Made by a program: the position numbers and the translations under genes. Source: Xanthoparmelia taractica (taxonomy: Eukaryota > Ascomycota > Lecanoromycetes > Lecanorales > Parmeliaceae). Taken from it: a DNA stretch of 64,000 nucleotides. Location: the NCBI GenBank assembly GCA_033085395.1, contig MU853185.1, positions 1 to 64,000 of the forward strand, read 5' to 3'. Below, in pieces: positions 12,614-24,417 of this stretch. How positions within the stretch are numbered: the first letter of the stretch is position 1; each line of letters starts with the position of its first letter. The notes beneath the pieces were generated by a model. That model was not told where the DNA came from. It saw only the letters and a program-made list of their open reading frames with translations, and did no database searches.

Positions 12614-13190
12614 GCAATAAGCGCTCTCGAAGGGTAGGGAAGGTTGGCTAGAACAAGAGATGAGTCCTTGGGTCCTTGAGTGCATGGTCCATGGTCAGCA
12701 ATGCATTCATCTCCGTTGATCTGCTTGAAGGGAGGAGCCTTCTATTGGTTCTCGGGGTATTTCTCCAAGGTGGGAAGTATAAAAGGCTGGGCTCGGCGGT
12801 GTCCGCAATCAAGCCTAGGTACCCAGGGTTAAGGTAGTAGGATTAGGGTTTTTAGACCCCATCGGAGAGTTTCTTCATCTCCACTATCCTTTTTTTCGAT
12901 CTTTTGCCCCATCCTACTACCTTATCATATTCCCGCCGCGCAGACATACCTGTGCTAGAGAGGACTATACCCGATCAAGGCTCTCAGCTCTACCTATGAG
13001 TACTCAACCTTCCACTTCATGTCAGCAATTTCCAAATTAAATATAAGACCGTGCGTGGCCGATATACAGTTCGGCTGTATCCACAATGTCAAGATGGTCA
13101 GCTGGCGAGGTTGTTCCTTGTTCAAGTTAGCTATTTCCTAAAGTCCAGTGATAAAAAATGAAATTACTCTACTCTACATTTTCGGGCGTT
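12614..13190. other. Unmutated island between two RIP blocks
   Basis: Normal-composition sequence with no convincing reading frame. It contains a TATA-like TATAAAAGG at about 12778 followed by a pyrimidine-rich stretch. This could be the promoter part of a solo LTR or of a decayed gene, but I see no paired terminus. Nothing else is recognised. Confidence 0.4.
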
Positions 13191-13199
13191 TTTCTGCCT

Positions 13200-15060
13200 C
13201 CGCTATATATTAGATTTAATTATATATATATTAATATCGCAGCAATCTAGTTATCGTCTTTTTTTATTTTATTCTTTTTTTAAGGCGATATTTATTTATT
13301 AGTCTTAACTTTTCTATTCTACTATTTTATCTCTTTGCTAGATCTAATATATTACTCTTTACTTCGACTCGAATTCTTTTTTCTCTAATACTCTTTATTG
13401 TGAGAGTAACAATAAATAATTTATATATTAATCGTATAATCTTAGCGAATCGATATAATTTATTAATAACTAGTACTTCTTTAATAATATAGACTTTATA
13501 AGTTAAGTCGCTAATATTTTTATATCTTATATTATAGCAATGCAAGCATCGCTTAACTACGATTCTTATTTAATTTATATTATAATTAGTAATTATTAGG
13601 AATTATTACACGACGATATATTATAGAATTAATTCTATAATGTCACTTATAGTTAAGAATTAAAGTCTTATATATCTTTCGTTACGACTATATATATTAA
13701 CGATCTTTAGCTCTTATCTAGCTATTTAGTTATTTATTAAAAAGATTCTATCTTAATTACTTAAACGTAGATATATCTTAAAGATAGTTATATTAATTAA
13801 TACTATTCTAATATCTAGACTCTACATCTAAATAAGATCTTAAAAAGTACTATTAACTATCTTCGATAGAATTTATTAAGAATATCTTTGCTATCTTCGC
13901 GAACGAATCTATCGATATTTCGAACTAAGCTATAAATATTCCTACGAATTAGCTATATTTTAGCTATATTATTAGCTTGCTATAGCATATATAATTAATA
14001 TCTTACTTTAATTACGATATAAATATTATTATCAAATAAGCGTTTATTTAAAGCTAGTGTAATCTATTATATTTTATTATAGTTTCGTTATTATAGATTA
14101 ACATAATTTAGTTCGATAACTTCGCTATATTTAATAGTGCGAAATCGGGTTATTTTTCTAATATTATATATAACGTACTTAGTAAGAATAATTATAAGGC
14201 TATTTGTGAGAAATAAAATTGTAATACTAAAATATTAATCGCTATTAATAACGTCTATAGCGATTATAGTAATCTTATAATTAAAGTAGTAAGTGTAATT
14301 AAGTTTATATCTACGTTCGCTTAATTTAAATTCTAAATAGAGTCTCTATATTTCGTTATAATATATAATTTATAACGTTCGAAGTGAAGACACGTATAAC
14401 GCTATCGCTAATATTATAGGCGCTATTTTTCAATAAATTATCGCTTAAAATTCTTCGCTCGATAACTATTATTTTAATCTTCTTTCTAATCAAAATATTT
14501 ATATTAATTCTTTAAATAATACGTTAACTTTATTTATTATCGCCGAGATAACGATAACTTAGATAATCGTTTATATCATCTCGACTATTATTTAATTTAA
14601 TCTCGTTGTAAGTAATATTATTAAAAATTACGAAAAATATTATTTTATATAATTCGTAAGTCGTATTTTATCTCCTCTTTTTCTTTTTCTCTATTAACTC
14701 TTATTAACTAATATACTATAGAAGAATAACTATTAGCTCGTCGCACTTAATTAGATTATCGTTCTTAATCTTTTCGAAGATATAAATCTAATTATTAACG
14801 TCAATTGCATAAATCTAAAATTTGATATTAACTATTGCGTTTTATCGATAGTCGACTAAAATACGATCGTTAGCTCTATTATCGCCTCTGTTCTTATTAT
14901 CACGCCTTTCGATATTATAGTAGCATATTATTAATACTATATAATCGTCTTCGATGACTATTACGATAAAGTCGAGAATTTTTTTAAATATTACTTTCGA
15001 TTAATTATAATATTAATATTTATCTCTACTATCGAATTATTTAAACTTAACTCTTAGCAT
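13200..15060. repeat. Second RIP-mutated AT-rich block
   Basis: The composition and dinucleotide pattern match the block at 1-12430 (scarce CA/TG, retained CG). An open frame at 13327-13545 (-) is AT-rich and unrecognisable. No element family could be read. Confidence 0.8.
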
Positions 15061-17160
15061 TAAGAGACTTAATATAGAGAAATTAAAGGTTGGCGAAGTC
15101 GCGACGCCTTAAAGGACGGCTTTCCCTGATAATAACGTCCCGAAAGACTGGCTAAGATTGAATGCTTCGAGGTTGCAGATGAGTGCTGGAATACCTAAGT
15201 CAACCTGATGATGTGGACGTAATCGCGATATTGTAGTCCGAGCACTTTCACGTTTCGAATAGAGTTAGACTTTGAGACACGCAGCGCACGAAGCTGCATT
15301 GCTATCGAAAATTCATAGTACATCTTTATAGATGTAGAACATTGCATTTTACTCTATACTGCCAAATTGAAAATAATCGCGGACGGGAAAGCTGCCAAGG
15401 GCGAAAATTTGCTATAATGGCCATACACTACTGTCATTATATCAAGGAGCACCCTCGCTGAGTATCAGAGCATAAAGGTGTCCCCCCTATTCTTAATCCA
15501 ACCTAGTACGCCGTTCCCACGCCGAGGGCGTGATGAAAGCTCAGGCTCAATTTAACACAGCATGTTACAACCGGTAGACCAGAACGCAGTATGTGCTCAT
15601 GGCCACGATAAGAGCCAAAGCGTACTCGAGATGAGTGTTGGGCTAGAAACTAACCACAACTCTAATGCCGGCAAGGGCCATGCGGAGTCTGTTATCTTTG
15701 GTAGTATGCTTGTTCCTATAAGGTGACTGTCACCTCTGTCATATCGGTGACGTTGTCGAGTCTCGTAATCTTTGCCATAAGTATAACCAGGAAATAGTTC
15801 AGCTTCGATAGCATTAAGCAACGGCTTACTACCAACCCACTGTCTATATCCAAGATTCTGCAGGCAGCTACTACACAGCCATTATTCAATCTTTATGGCC
15901 GAAAGCGAAACCGACGATCCATGGCATCTTCATCTTCGTCATTGTCCTCCACTGTTTGTTAACCCGGCGTGATTCGGGCACATATCCCTCTTTTCCTCCA
16001 CTGTCAAATGTATTACATAACAAAAAGAGAGGGGGGGAGAGGAATTCATTAACGCTGAACGCTCACCCTATGTCTCCCTTGGCCTACCTTTGGCATATCT
16101 ACGATGGTGGATCCCGCTTTCCTAGTCTGTCCAATGGCTTACCCAGGCTAGCGTTGTTGAATCTCAAAGTCCTGCCTCTGGCCTGGCATATCAGTCTCTG
16201 TGGAAAATACCACTAACGTTGATAGTAAAGATTCGGTGACATTTTAAAGCTCTCTTCGCCACTTCTCCACTCGCTGACATATTCCAAAGTCTAGCATTAA
16301 GTATACCCTTAAAATTTTAATCAATCAGCTACACCTCCTTTAGCACCTCTGAGAGACTTAAGCTATAACTTCCACCAATCTAATAGTACGTACGTTACTG
16401 ATCTAGATACTAAGCGTGGAAAACCTGTCTTACGCCTATCCGTGCATGTCCAATGACAAGTTCACCTATCTCTATTGGATATTTGGCTAGACGTCATCGT
16501 CTTACTGCCTTTGCTCCACCCCGACTAACTGCGCAGGAAATAAACGAGGAAGGCCACAGCTTTGTGTCCCAGACCGGAAGGTACAAAAAACTGAAGTGAG
16601 ACCTCTGTACTGCTTCTTTTATAGCACAAAGGCGGTGCAGATTCAAGTCTTCCACACCGCTTATCATCTTTTCATACAATTTTATCCCGAGCACCAATCT
16701 TCCATCACGAGTGGGCTCATTTGGGGAATAGCAGTTGGTAAGCTAACTATTCAGAGCTGTATCGCTTGCTCGACGTCATGCTTAGAATCACAAGATAATA
16801 TAGCCAGAGTATAATGCTTATTTTATAGTAATTCCTACTGAAGAAATATCGATAAGAGTCTCTACGGTTTCGGAGGAGAGAGTAATACTAATTATATATT
16901 CACTCAGATATAAACGCTAAAGACGAATCACCTGGGCGTAAAAGAGTGACTTAATTATTTCTGATAACCCTCCTTCGCGCGACGATCATCCGGGTCGCGC
17001 GACGATAGGGCGGCGCTCACCCGATCCCCAATCAGGGGTGAGGCCGGGGCAGATTGCTGTCACCTTGGCAACGGAAGGCGATAAAAATCTGTCCCTCGCT
17101 TAGTCGAATCTTACCTTAGCAAAAGGCTATGGACCTGCTTAACCATAGTATAACAGTAGT
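15061..17160. other. Normal-composition gap without a defensible gene
   Basis: About 2.1 kb of mixed composition. Open frames at 15597-15821 (-), 15956-16216 (+), 16494-16697 (-) and 16596-16814 (+) are short, do not join across plausible introns and resemble nothing I recognise. They may be remains of decayed genes. Near 16,976-17,010 an 11-bp sequence CGCGCGACGAT is directly repeated in a GC-rich patch. Confidence 0.5.
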
Positions 17161-17430
17161 GATTTACGAAACTGTCTATAGACTACAATATATAGACTAT
17201 CGTAATAAGATCGTATCTAGTAGTACTCGTATATTATAAATATCGTTTTTATAAAGTACTCGTTCTATCTAATAGCGATATAAGAACTTTAAGCGAGTAT
17301 TAAAAGAAATAAAAATAAATAAAATCGTTTATTTCAAAAGCTATAAGATATATTAAAGTATAAATTTAATAGCTATATATTTAATAGATTCGATTATAGC
17401 TCTTTTAAAGTTAAATAGAGAAATAGAATT
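17161..17430. repeat. Small RIP-like AT-rich block abutting a gene
   Basis: The same CA/TG-depleted pattern as the large blocks, ending within a few bases of the stop codon of the DUF3632-type gene on the - strand. Its 3' untranslated region would therefore lie in mutated sequence. Confidence 0.65.
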
Positions 17431-17433
17431 ACT

Positions 17434-18340
17434 CTATTGCGTTTCAATTGTAGACATCCGCTCTGCTACTTCCATCGCTATTTTAAGATCGAAAGTGCCA
17501 CTCAGCTCACGAGACCTATTCTTCCAAAAATCCCATCGGTTCCGGCTCCGTGGCAGTACCTTTTCGCAGAGTGGACCTGGCTTAATCGCTCTCGCTGTAT
17601 CTTCGTCTTGCAAATCCGCCGAAGACATCTCTTTAAAAAGCACATCTCCGCTATGGATGATCCATTGTTCTGCCACAAACAATCTTGTTTCCATCTTCAG
17701 GGAATCATTCGTAATCGGATTCTCCAATGCGATCCTGAGCCCCCAGATTGCAAAAGAGATCCATGCGACATATCCCGCGCCCATTAATCGAGCGGCGAAC
17801 CAATTCAGGTAACACCACCTACTCCAGTCATCGCCCGTCAAAATCCCTTCTTCCTGGGTAGGGTCTATCACTGATGTTAGAGTCCGATCGAGTCAAAGGC
17901 TTGCGAGTCAGCAATAGATACCAAACCATATCTCTCTCATATATTGTGGTAGGATAGGCAGGTCGCGCCAGAGATGAAAACTTCCCTAGATAAAATCAGT
18001 AACGGAAGAATAGATTAATCATTTACCTAATCACAATACTTACCTCAATCAAATTCACAACTGCACCGTCTCGCTGTCGAAGATTTACTAGTGTCTCGAC
18101 TAGAATGAGTCCCGACGCCGTCTGGACCTTCTCAATAAAGACAGCCCAGAGATTCCATAGAATCGTCGATATTTTTTCCTTAGGATCTGTTGAGCTGCAT
18201 AGACGATAAATGTCATTGGCAATTTCCTGGACTTTGGCCTGACGGTCCAAATTATCATCATCTAAGACTTCCGAAATTCGATCTTCAAGTGCTGAAGTAG
18301 CACGATGAGCCTCTTTGATTGTGTTGAGGTCGACTTCCAT
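17434..18340 (-). CDS. DUF3632-type hypothetical protein
   Basis: Three exons on the - strand: 18340-18044, 17985-17922 and 17870-17434, giving 265 residues. Introns of 58 and 51 bases have GT..AG ends (GTAAGT..CTAG and GTATCT..ATCAG) and restore one frame. The product resembles the fungal DUF3632 family: LWRDLP at residues 104-109 in exon 2, and W-x-x-L-N-x-F-A-A-R-L at about 139-149 followed by a hydrophobic helix with WGLR and A-L-E in exon 3. I chose the first in-frame ATG. The frame is open farther upstream to 18424 but has no ATG there. The family is common in Pezizomycotina, soluble and of unknown function. The gene sits at the edge of the mutated compartment, with its stop four bases from AT-rich sequence, yet its coding sequence is intact. 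Confidence 0.75.
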
Positions 18341-18757
18341 CTCCACATTCGTGTAAACAGCGGGAAGCTGTATCAAGTTCAAAACTGAGACGCAGAAATT
18401 CCCAGAAGTTGAAGGGTCGCAAGCCTAGATGACAGCGAATAAAAATAATGGTGGATTGGTGGGGCAGGCAGCTGCAACATCACTCTTCTGACAACCTTAT
18501 CACGAAAACCACGTGTTAATGCCTCAATTGGAGGACCGTGTATTAAAGTTAGATCAGGCTGTGAACAGTACTTTTACTGAAACGCAGCTCGTAAAGCTCC
18601 TTGAATGGCGCCTCGACCAGCTCACGAGACTTTGACGGAAGGAAATACCATTTATATAATATATATATCTTCGAGGGAGCGTCTCCATCTAAACTTAAAT
18701 CTCCATCTTTTTCCAGCCTCAGGCAGATCTCCATCGCATACCAAAGCGGATCCTACA

Positions 18758-19127
18758 ATGTCTGGACCAAGCAGCCCTCCAGGGAAGTTAAAGCGTACAC
18801 CGACAGACTCGCCCTACGTATGTGATCGTCATACCTTACATTATGAGCCCCCTTTATGAAATTTTGACACACCTGACAAGTCTTAGTATAGCTGCGAAGG
18901 GCTGCCAGCGGCTGAACCCAGCCAAACTACGATTACTGTCCCTATTCCCTGGTGGATGCATGCGGGAGATGCGAGCCACCAGGTGGCTAACGCACCAAGT
19001 GTCGCAGCCAACACTGGTCCAAGACCGCGGTATCCCAATCGCTTCCAAAATCACGAAGGTCTGCCTCTTCAGGCGGTATCACCAGTCATGCATTATCCAC
19101 TCCTCAAATCTGGCCTCTGGGTTCTAG
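18758..19127 (+). CDS. Possible small two-exon gene, unrecognised
   Basis: An ATG at 18758 opens 20 codons ending at a strong donor (TAC|GTATGT). An acceptor after TAGTATAG at 18890 would continue in phase 0 to a stop at 19125-19127, about 98 residues. An alternative frame after the same intron stays open to 19264 and looks about as plausible. I recognise neither product. It may be a decayed gene fragment, and the splice pair is the only positive evidence. Confidence 0.2.
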
Positions 19128-19616
19128 GGATGTCACCGGGGTCTGTGCGTGCTTTTTACAACGATGCGAATCGCCTCGTATTTGACGTTGGATATCATGA
19201 TCCAAGGAAAATATCAAGCTTGGGAGGATATCCACAGTTTAGCCTAGCGGTTTATCACCTTTAAAGTGGTGACAACGCTTAAGCTAGGCAGTAGGACCGC
19301 TGGTGTGAAGCTGGGTTAGGGCGGAAGAGCTTCTGCGTAAATAATGTGTGCTAATGATAAGATAAGTGAAATTGGATGAGGGATAATGCTAGAAGTATTG
19401 GCTCACTCCCGGATTCCGCCCCATTTTGGGGACAGATTGAGGTAGATATGTGGCTGCCCAAAGCAATTCTTCATTCAGCTCTAATAAAGAGCAGTTCCCA
19501 GGAACATTTCCCATTGACATGTGCTTTAAACGCGGGCTTTCAGGCAAATGTGTCCCAAGATAATCTTCCTAATTGGGCAAGTGGACCATTTCGCTTATGG
19601 TGTCACCGCTAAAGCT

Positions 19617-19682
19617 GGCACCGTGAAAGACGGCACCATAAACGGTGGTACTGTGAAAGATGGTACCATGAAGGATGGTACC
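19617..19682. repeat. Degenerate ~16-bp tandem repeat
   Basis: Four to five imperfect copies of a unit like GGTACCGTGAAAGATG lie in the gap upstream of IND1. No gene is recognised between about 19,270 and 20,214. Confidence 0.6.
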
Positions 19683-20214
19683 TAGGCTAGTGTTCATATG
19701 CCGAGAATTTTGCAGAACCTTGGGTCCTGGCGGAAACAAGAAGAATTTGAGATGGTGTATGGCGCTCGATAGCGATGCTCCCCACACGTCATGGTTTAGG
19801 ACGGCTGGAATTTGCCGGGAGCACGCCTTAATTCGACTTATTGATGGATCTTGACAACCGACACTGACCCAGAAGAGTGCGGGATGTATGTAGTGAGGAT
19901 TTGATGTGAGTCCAATTCGAGCTTGTCCCACCTCTTTCTTGTAGTCTCAAAAGTCGGCAGGAGGTAGGGAAGGAGAATGGCCGGAGGTCTGCAGTTGATG
20001 ACGGTTGAGGACTGGTGACAAAATTCTCTGTCAGATTTCTCCCCATGACACACGACTGAGCAAATCTTATCTGTCAAATCTCAGTCCCTCAGACCTGCCA
20101 AGCCCTTTGAGCCCCTTCGGGTTAGCCTGCTGACGGGCGGCGCTTAGAGCGTTCATTTGAGAATTAGGTCTAACCCTTTCGTGCCCTTCAACAAGATGAT
20201 AGTACTTTACGGTT

Positions 20215-21221
20215 ATGCAAAAAAGGCGTTTCTCCACTGCCTTGAGAGCATTAAGTCATGAGAATCCTTTGGTACCCTCTTTTCCCCTTCCCCTGAAACT
20301 TCCAATTGAGAATCTTCTAGGGCCTCCCTCGCTCCGGCGCGCCCCCGGAGCTTCCACGCCGCCAGCGCGGTCTGCCACAGAAGCGCAACATCCGCGATGT
20401 CCGGAAGGTCATAGCTGTCTCGTCTGCAAAAGGGGGAGTGGGAAAGTCAACCATAGCAGTCAATCTCGCGTTGGCGTTCGCTAGACATGGCCATCGCAGC
20501 GGCGTGCTGGATACGGATATTTTTGGCCCCAGCATACCTACACTGCTCAATTTAAGCGGGGAGCCGAGGCTGAGTGCTGGTATGTATGCACGCCATGGCT
20601 TCAGGCAAGAAAAAAGGAATGGGTTTAACGTGACATGTGCTCGGCGCCGCAGACAATCAATTGATCCCCCTGTCGAATTATGGCATCAAATCCATGTCAA
20701 TGGGCTACCTCGTCGACGAAAAAGCACCCGTTGTATGGCGTGGTCTCATGGTCATGAAAGCCTTGCAGCAGCTCTTGCACGAAGTTGACTGGGGCGGTCT
20801 GGATATACTGGTTTTGGATCTGCCGCCGGGGACGGGCGATACGCAATTGACCATCACCCAGCAGGTCAAGCTTGATGGGGCGGTCGTTGTGTCAACGCCA
20901 CAAGACATCGCTCTCAAGGACGCCGTGAAAGGGGTAGCCATGTTCCAGAAAGTTGGGGTGCCCATTTTTGGGATGGTGCAGAATATGTCGGTGTTTCATT
21001 GCCCGAATTGCGGTCATACCACGCATATCTTTGGCTCGGATGGTGTGGCGAGGACCTGTGAGAGTCACGGTGTTGAGTTATTGGGGGACATACCGCTTGA
21101 TGCGAGGATATGCGATGATGCAGATCGAGGCAAGCCTACTGTGGTGGCAGAGCCTGAGAGTGCGAGGGGTGAGGCGTTTTTGGAGATTGCGAGGAGGCTT
21201 GAAAAGAAGATAGAAACATGA
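20215..21221 (+). CDS. IND1: Mitochondrial Ind1/NUBPL-type Fe-S P-loop ATPase
   Basis: Three exons, 20215-20271, 20321-20579 and 20653-21221, give 294 residues, close to yeast-type Ind1 proteins. The N-terminus (MQKRRFSTALRAL) is basic and suits a mitochondrial presequence. Residues 55-63 are the deviant Walker A AKGGVGKST of the Mrp/Nbp35 family. DTDIFGPSIP, LDLPPGTGD and the C-P-N-C pair at about 222-225, the conserved Fe-S ligand site, follow. In characterised fungi Ind1 helps insert [4Fe-4S] clusters into respiratory complex I, and a complex I subunit gene lies elsewhere in this window (38242-39341). Intron 1 (49 bp) joins NPL to GLPRSG in phase 0. Intron 2 (73 bp) splits the codon before NQLIPLS, and ignoring it breaks the frame. 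The gene is convergent with the YRB30-like gene, with 167 bp between them. Confidence 0.93.
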
Positions 21222-21388
21222 TGTCTTTTCGAGGACTCACAGGAATCAGGACAATAGCAATTCCATAAATTCACCAAGGTATCATCGCTCCTAGCTATGC
21301 TATAAATCAATCCATGCTATGCAAAAGCGCTAGACGTTAAGCAAATGATCTCATCCTGCTCTCTCCGTCTTTATGCCGTGTCCCACTA

Positions 21389-24002
21389 CTATTTCTTGTT
21401 CTCCTCACCCTCCTCCTCTCCAGATGCAGGACTCGTTCCCAATCCCTCGTCAGCGACTCCTGTTCCTGGCCTTGCCAAAGGACTGCCTCTCCTAACTGCA
21501 TCAGTGGGCCCTTGTCTCAGACCTGCTCGTTTGTCATGCCATCTCCTAGGTGCTGCATAGTGTCCTGGAGTAGATGGCGATCTCTCTGGCGTGCCACTTC
21601 TCGACCGGTTCTTCAGCAGCAGAGGTGGAGTTTGTGGTGTCGACTCCTTTGGCGTCGAAGGGGACGGCCCTCCTTGCAATGGATACGTCCAAGTTCTGGT
21701 GTCGTAACCTTCGTCTTCATATCCTGGACTGTGATAGCACCCTTCGTTTCCATACTCTCGTTCGCTCCCATACCCTCCGTCTCCCTCCCACTGAGAACTT
21801 TCCTCCCGGCCATGATACTGATATTCTTCACCCCTTCGCTTGACAGGACTTTCGTCATATGGATCGAAACCAACACGTCGCCGGGCTTCTTCGCGCAGGC
21901 GTCTACGTTCTTGTACGTCGTTGCTGGCGGCACCAGTGGAGGCTGACTCACTAAGGAAAAATGTGAGAAGTTCGTCTGGGATGGATAGGTGTGGGGTTTG
22001 TTGGAATTGTTGGAGGGACAGGAGTCGAAGAAGAGTCTCCAGAAGAGAAAGCGAGGTCCGAATCGGTGGAAGTGTAGGCCGGAATTGCTGCTGAATATGT
22101 GGCGTTGGTGGTTGAGGTGATGGAGAAGTCGTGGTAGGATTGTTCACCGATAGACGGGATAGAGCAGATGTCAGTTTTGGGTCTAAAGAAGAAGTACGAG
22201 AGGACGGTGCCGGTCTTGAAGAGGGTATGTCGACTTCAGACTCTGTATCGGAGTCTTCTGCTTCGGTGTAGACTTCGAAGGCTATCCATTCGGGATCCAG
22301 ATCACGTGGCAGACGCCAGGAATCCTGGATTTGAGCAACTTGCTGGTCTTGCGATGCTGTTGATGCTGTTGACATGGATCGTAGCCTACCATGAGGTGAA
22401 GCAACCACTGCCTGACTGTTTTCTTGGCCGTTCGGGGTTGGAGATTGGGCAGAACCATTTGTGTCCGTCTCGTCGTAGCCTTGTCCATTCTCATAGCCAT
22501 ACCGGCCCATCATCCTTCTGGGTGGAACAGCATTTGGATCTCTTTTCAGGAGGAGCACCGGACTGTTGGCTCCACCTTCACTTCCAATGTTCAGAATCTT
22601 CCCTGTATCTGCGTAAAAGATCTTGGATAGCTCATGTATTGGGATGGCTTCTCGAATGCCAGCCGCAGGTACGTCTCCATACGGGCTGGGTTGTGGCTCG
22701 CCATCCTCGAATGCGTGGACCCGATCATCATCGAAGTCTTCAACAATAACAAGCTGGTAAGCATATTCATCCGTCTTGACTTCGCCATCCATCTGCGGTG
22801 GAAAATACTCGGAGCCTTCCGGTCCCGATGAGCCAAATGTTCCACCGTCTCCGTTGGGATGCTCTAGAGAAGCTGCTGCTTGATTGATCCCTGGTAGATC
22901 ATAAAGTGCATCGATCGACACACGCATGAGTCTGACATCTGCCTTGTGAATAACCTCTTTCCACGTGCTTTCTCGCACGTCTTCTTCATTCTGCGGTCGA
23001 AGGTGGCCTAGGAAGAGCATATACATGGACAAAGTGAAGGTGGGACCAATTTGAACATATTTGGAGGACGATGCACCGTATTGCGAATCCCCCGTGGTCA
23101 GGAAAGTACTAGCCTGCAGTAAACGGGACGGAGAAACGGTCGAAGGTAGATTGGAAGAAAGACTAGCGCCGGAAGCTGTGATTGCAAGATTGATGAGTGG
23201 GACTGCATCCTCGATGCGAGTTAGTAGCTTGCGAATAGCTTGAACTATTTGCTTCAATTCTTGTTCATGTTGAGCTTTGTCTTGAGCTTTCGAGCTTTTC
23301 CTTCGTACCAGGTCCTCAGCATTGGCTGCGGATGCGAGACGTTGGCCCAGGGCTTGGATTTCCCATCGAAGAGATTTAGTTAGCGAGACAGCAGATTCCA
23401 AAGAAGTATTTCCCCTGGCAGAGCTGATAAAATCTGTTAGATGTGGTCTTGAAGCTCTTTGATGTTTTACATACATCAATTCTATCATATCAATCGCAGG
23501 CGATATGATCTGTCCGACAACAGTCAAGAAGGGTCTCTTTACCCTCATCATTTGCAAGGAAGGAGGAGCTTGAAAACCGAGATAAGAGGCATAAGTAGCG
23601 CCTGATGTAAGAAAACATGCAATTGGTGTGGAGACGTTTCACTGTACGGAGACAAGGGAGACAAACCTTGATCTTGCTATTCAAACGCTCTTGCAATTCT
23701 TGAAGCTCCTCTTTTTCGCTACCTTCAATACTCTATTGGCGGATGGTCAGAATACAGTTACTGATGAGATACAGGAGAAGTATAAACCTTCAGGAGCCTA
23801 GATGATTGTCTGATTGCATAACTAGCAGTAATTGTGATCCCAGATCTGCAATAGGGTAAGCATTGGTCCTCGGTCCGGCTCCTACATTTATTAACCGTAT
23901 AGCATAGTTCATAGCTTGCTGCGTCACCTATAACTTTCATTAGTCCCATTCAAGCCCGCCGCTTTCAGCCACCCAGCCTACCTTGCCCAAGAATATGTCC
24001 AT
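21389..24002 (-). CDS. Ran-binding protein, Yrb30-like (RanGTP-binding family)
   Basis: Six exons on the - strand: 24002-23982, 23927-23896, 23845-23788, 23732-23667, 23509-23475 and 23423-21389, giving 748 residues. The spliced N-terminus reads MDIFLGK, then QQAMNYAIRSGITITASY, a coiled KEELQELQERLNSKIK stretch, and IISPAIDMIELISARGN, which matches the fungal RanGTP-binding family containing yeast Yrb30. Five short introns interrupt the first 75 codons, while the remaining 678 codons are one exon. The C-terminal half is low-complexity: acidic, Ser/Pro-rich and probably disordered. Family members bind Ran-GTP and are thought to take part in nucleocytoplasmic transport. Intron 2 has a slightly unusual donor (GTTAAT) that is supported by the protein match. 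The gene is divergent from SUP35. Confidence 0.85.
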
Positions 24003-24417
24003 GCTTTTGTGGAGGGATTCAGTCTGACATAAAACCCTTATGAGCAAGTTTTGTTTGACCAGACTGCTATTAAAATAGCATTCAGAGCTACTTGTGGGTC
24101 AATATTAATCATCAGCAGGCACTCTGCTCAACAATAGCCGGTAGCGCAGTTAGCGCTAGCAGCCTTATGATAGCCGAGGATTAGCGCGCGGATACGACTC
24201 TCATAAAGTTTTCGTGGGGTTGAAAATGAGATGATATTCAGGTAACGCCGTAGTACACAAAGGTCCAGAGATCTTTCTCATCCGCATAGGACTACTTGTA
24301 TCCCTTTTCGAACCTTGCAAGCAAGTTCAGACCCTTCGGATAGAGTTGTTATCGGACACAGTCAGATTGCAAACCCCCACTGCGAGGCTCTGTGGGAACA
24401 CATCTACAGCGACCATC
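24003..24417. promoter_or_regulatory. Divergent promoter between YRB30-like gene and SUP35
   Basis: A 415-bp interval between two start codons on opposite strands must hold both promoters. I see no certain TATA box. It contains a degenerate tRNA-like sequence at about 24138-24206 (see rejected items). Confidence 0.5.

Noticed and set aside
24138..24206. tRNA-like sequence with a box A-like TAGCGCAGTTAG and a distorted box B (GGATACGACTC)
   Set aside because: The acceptor stem does not pair and the anticodon stem is broken. At best it is a degraded tRNA or a chance match.
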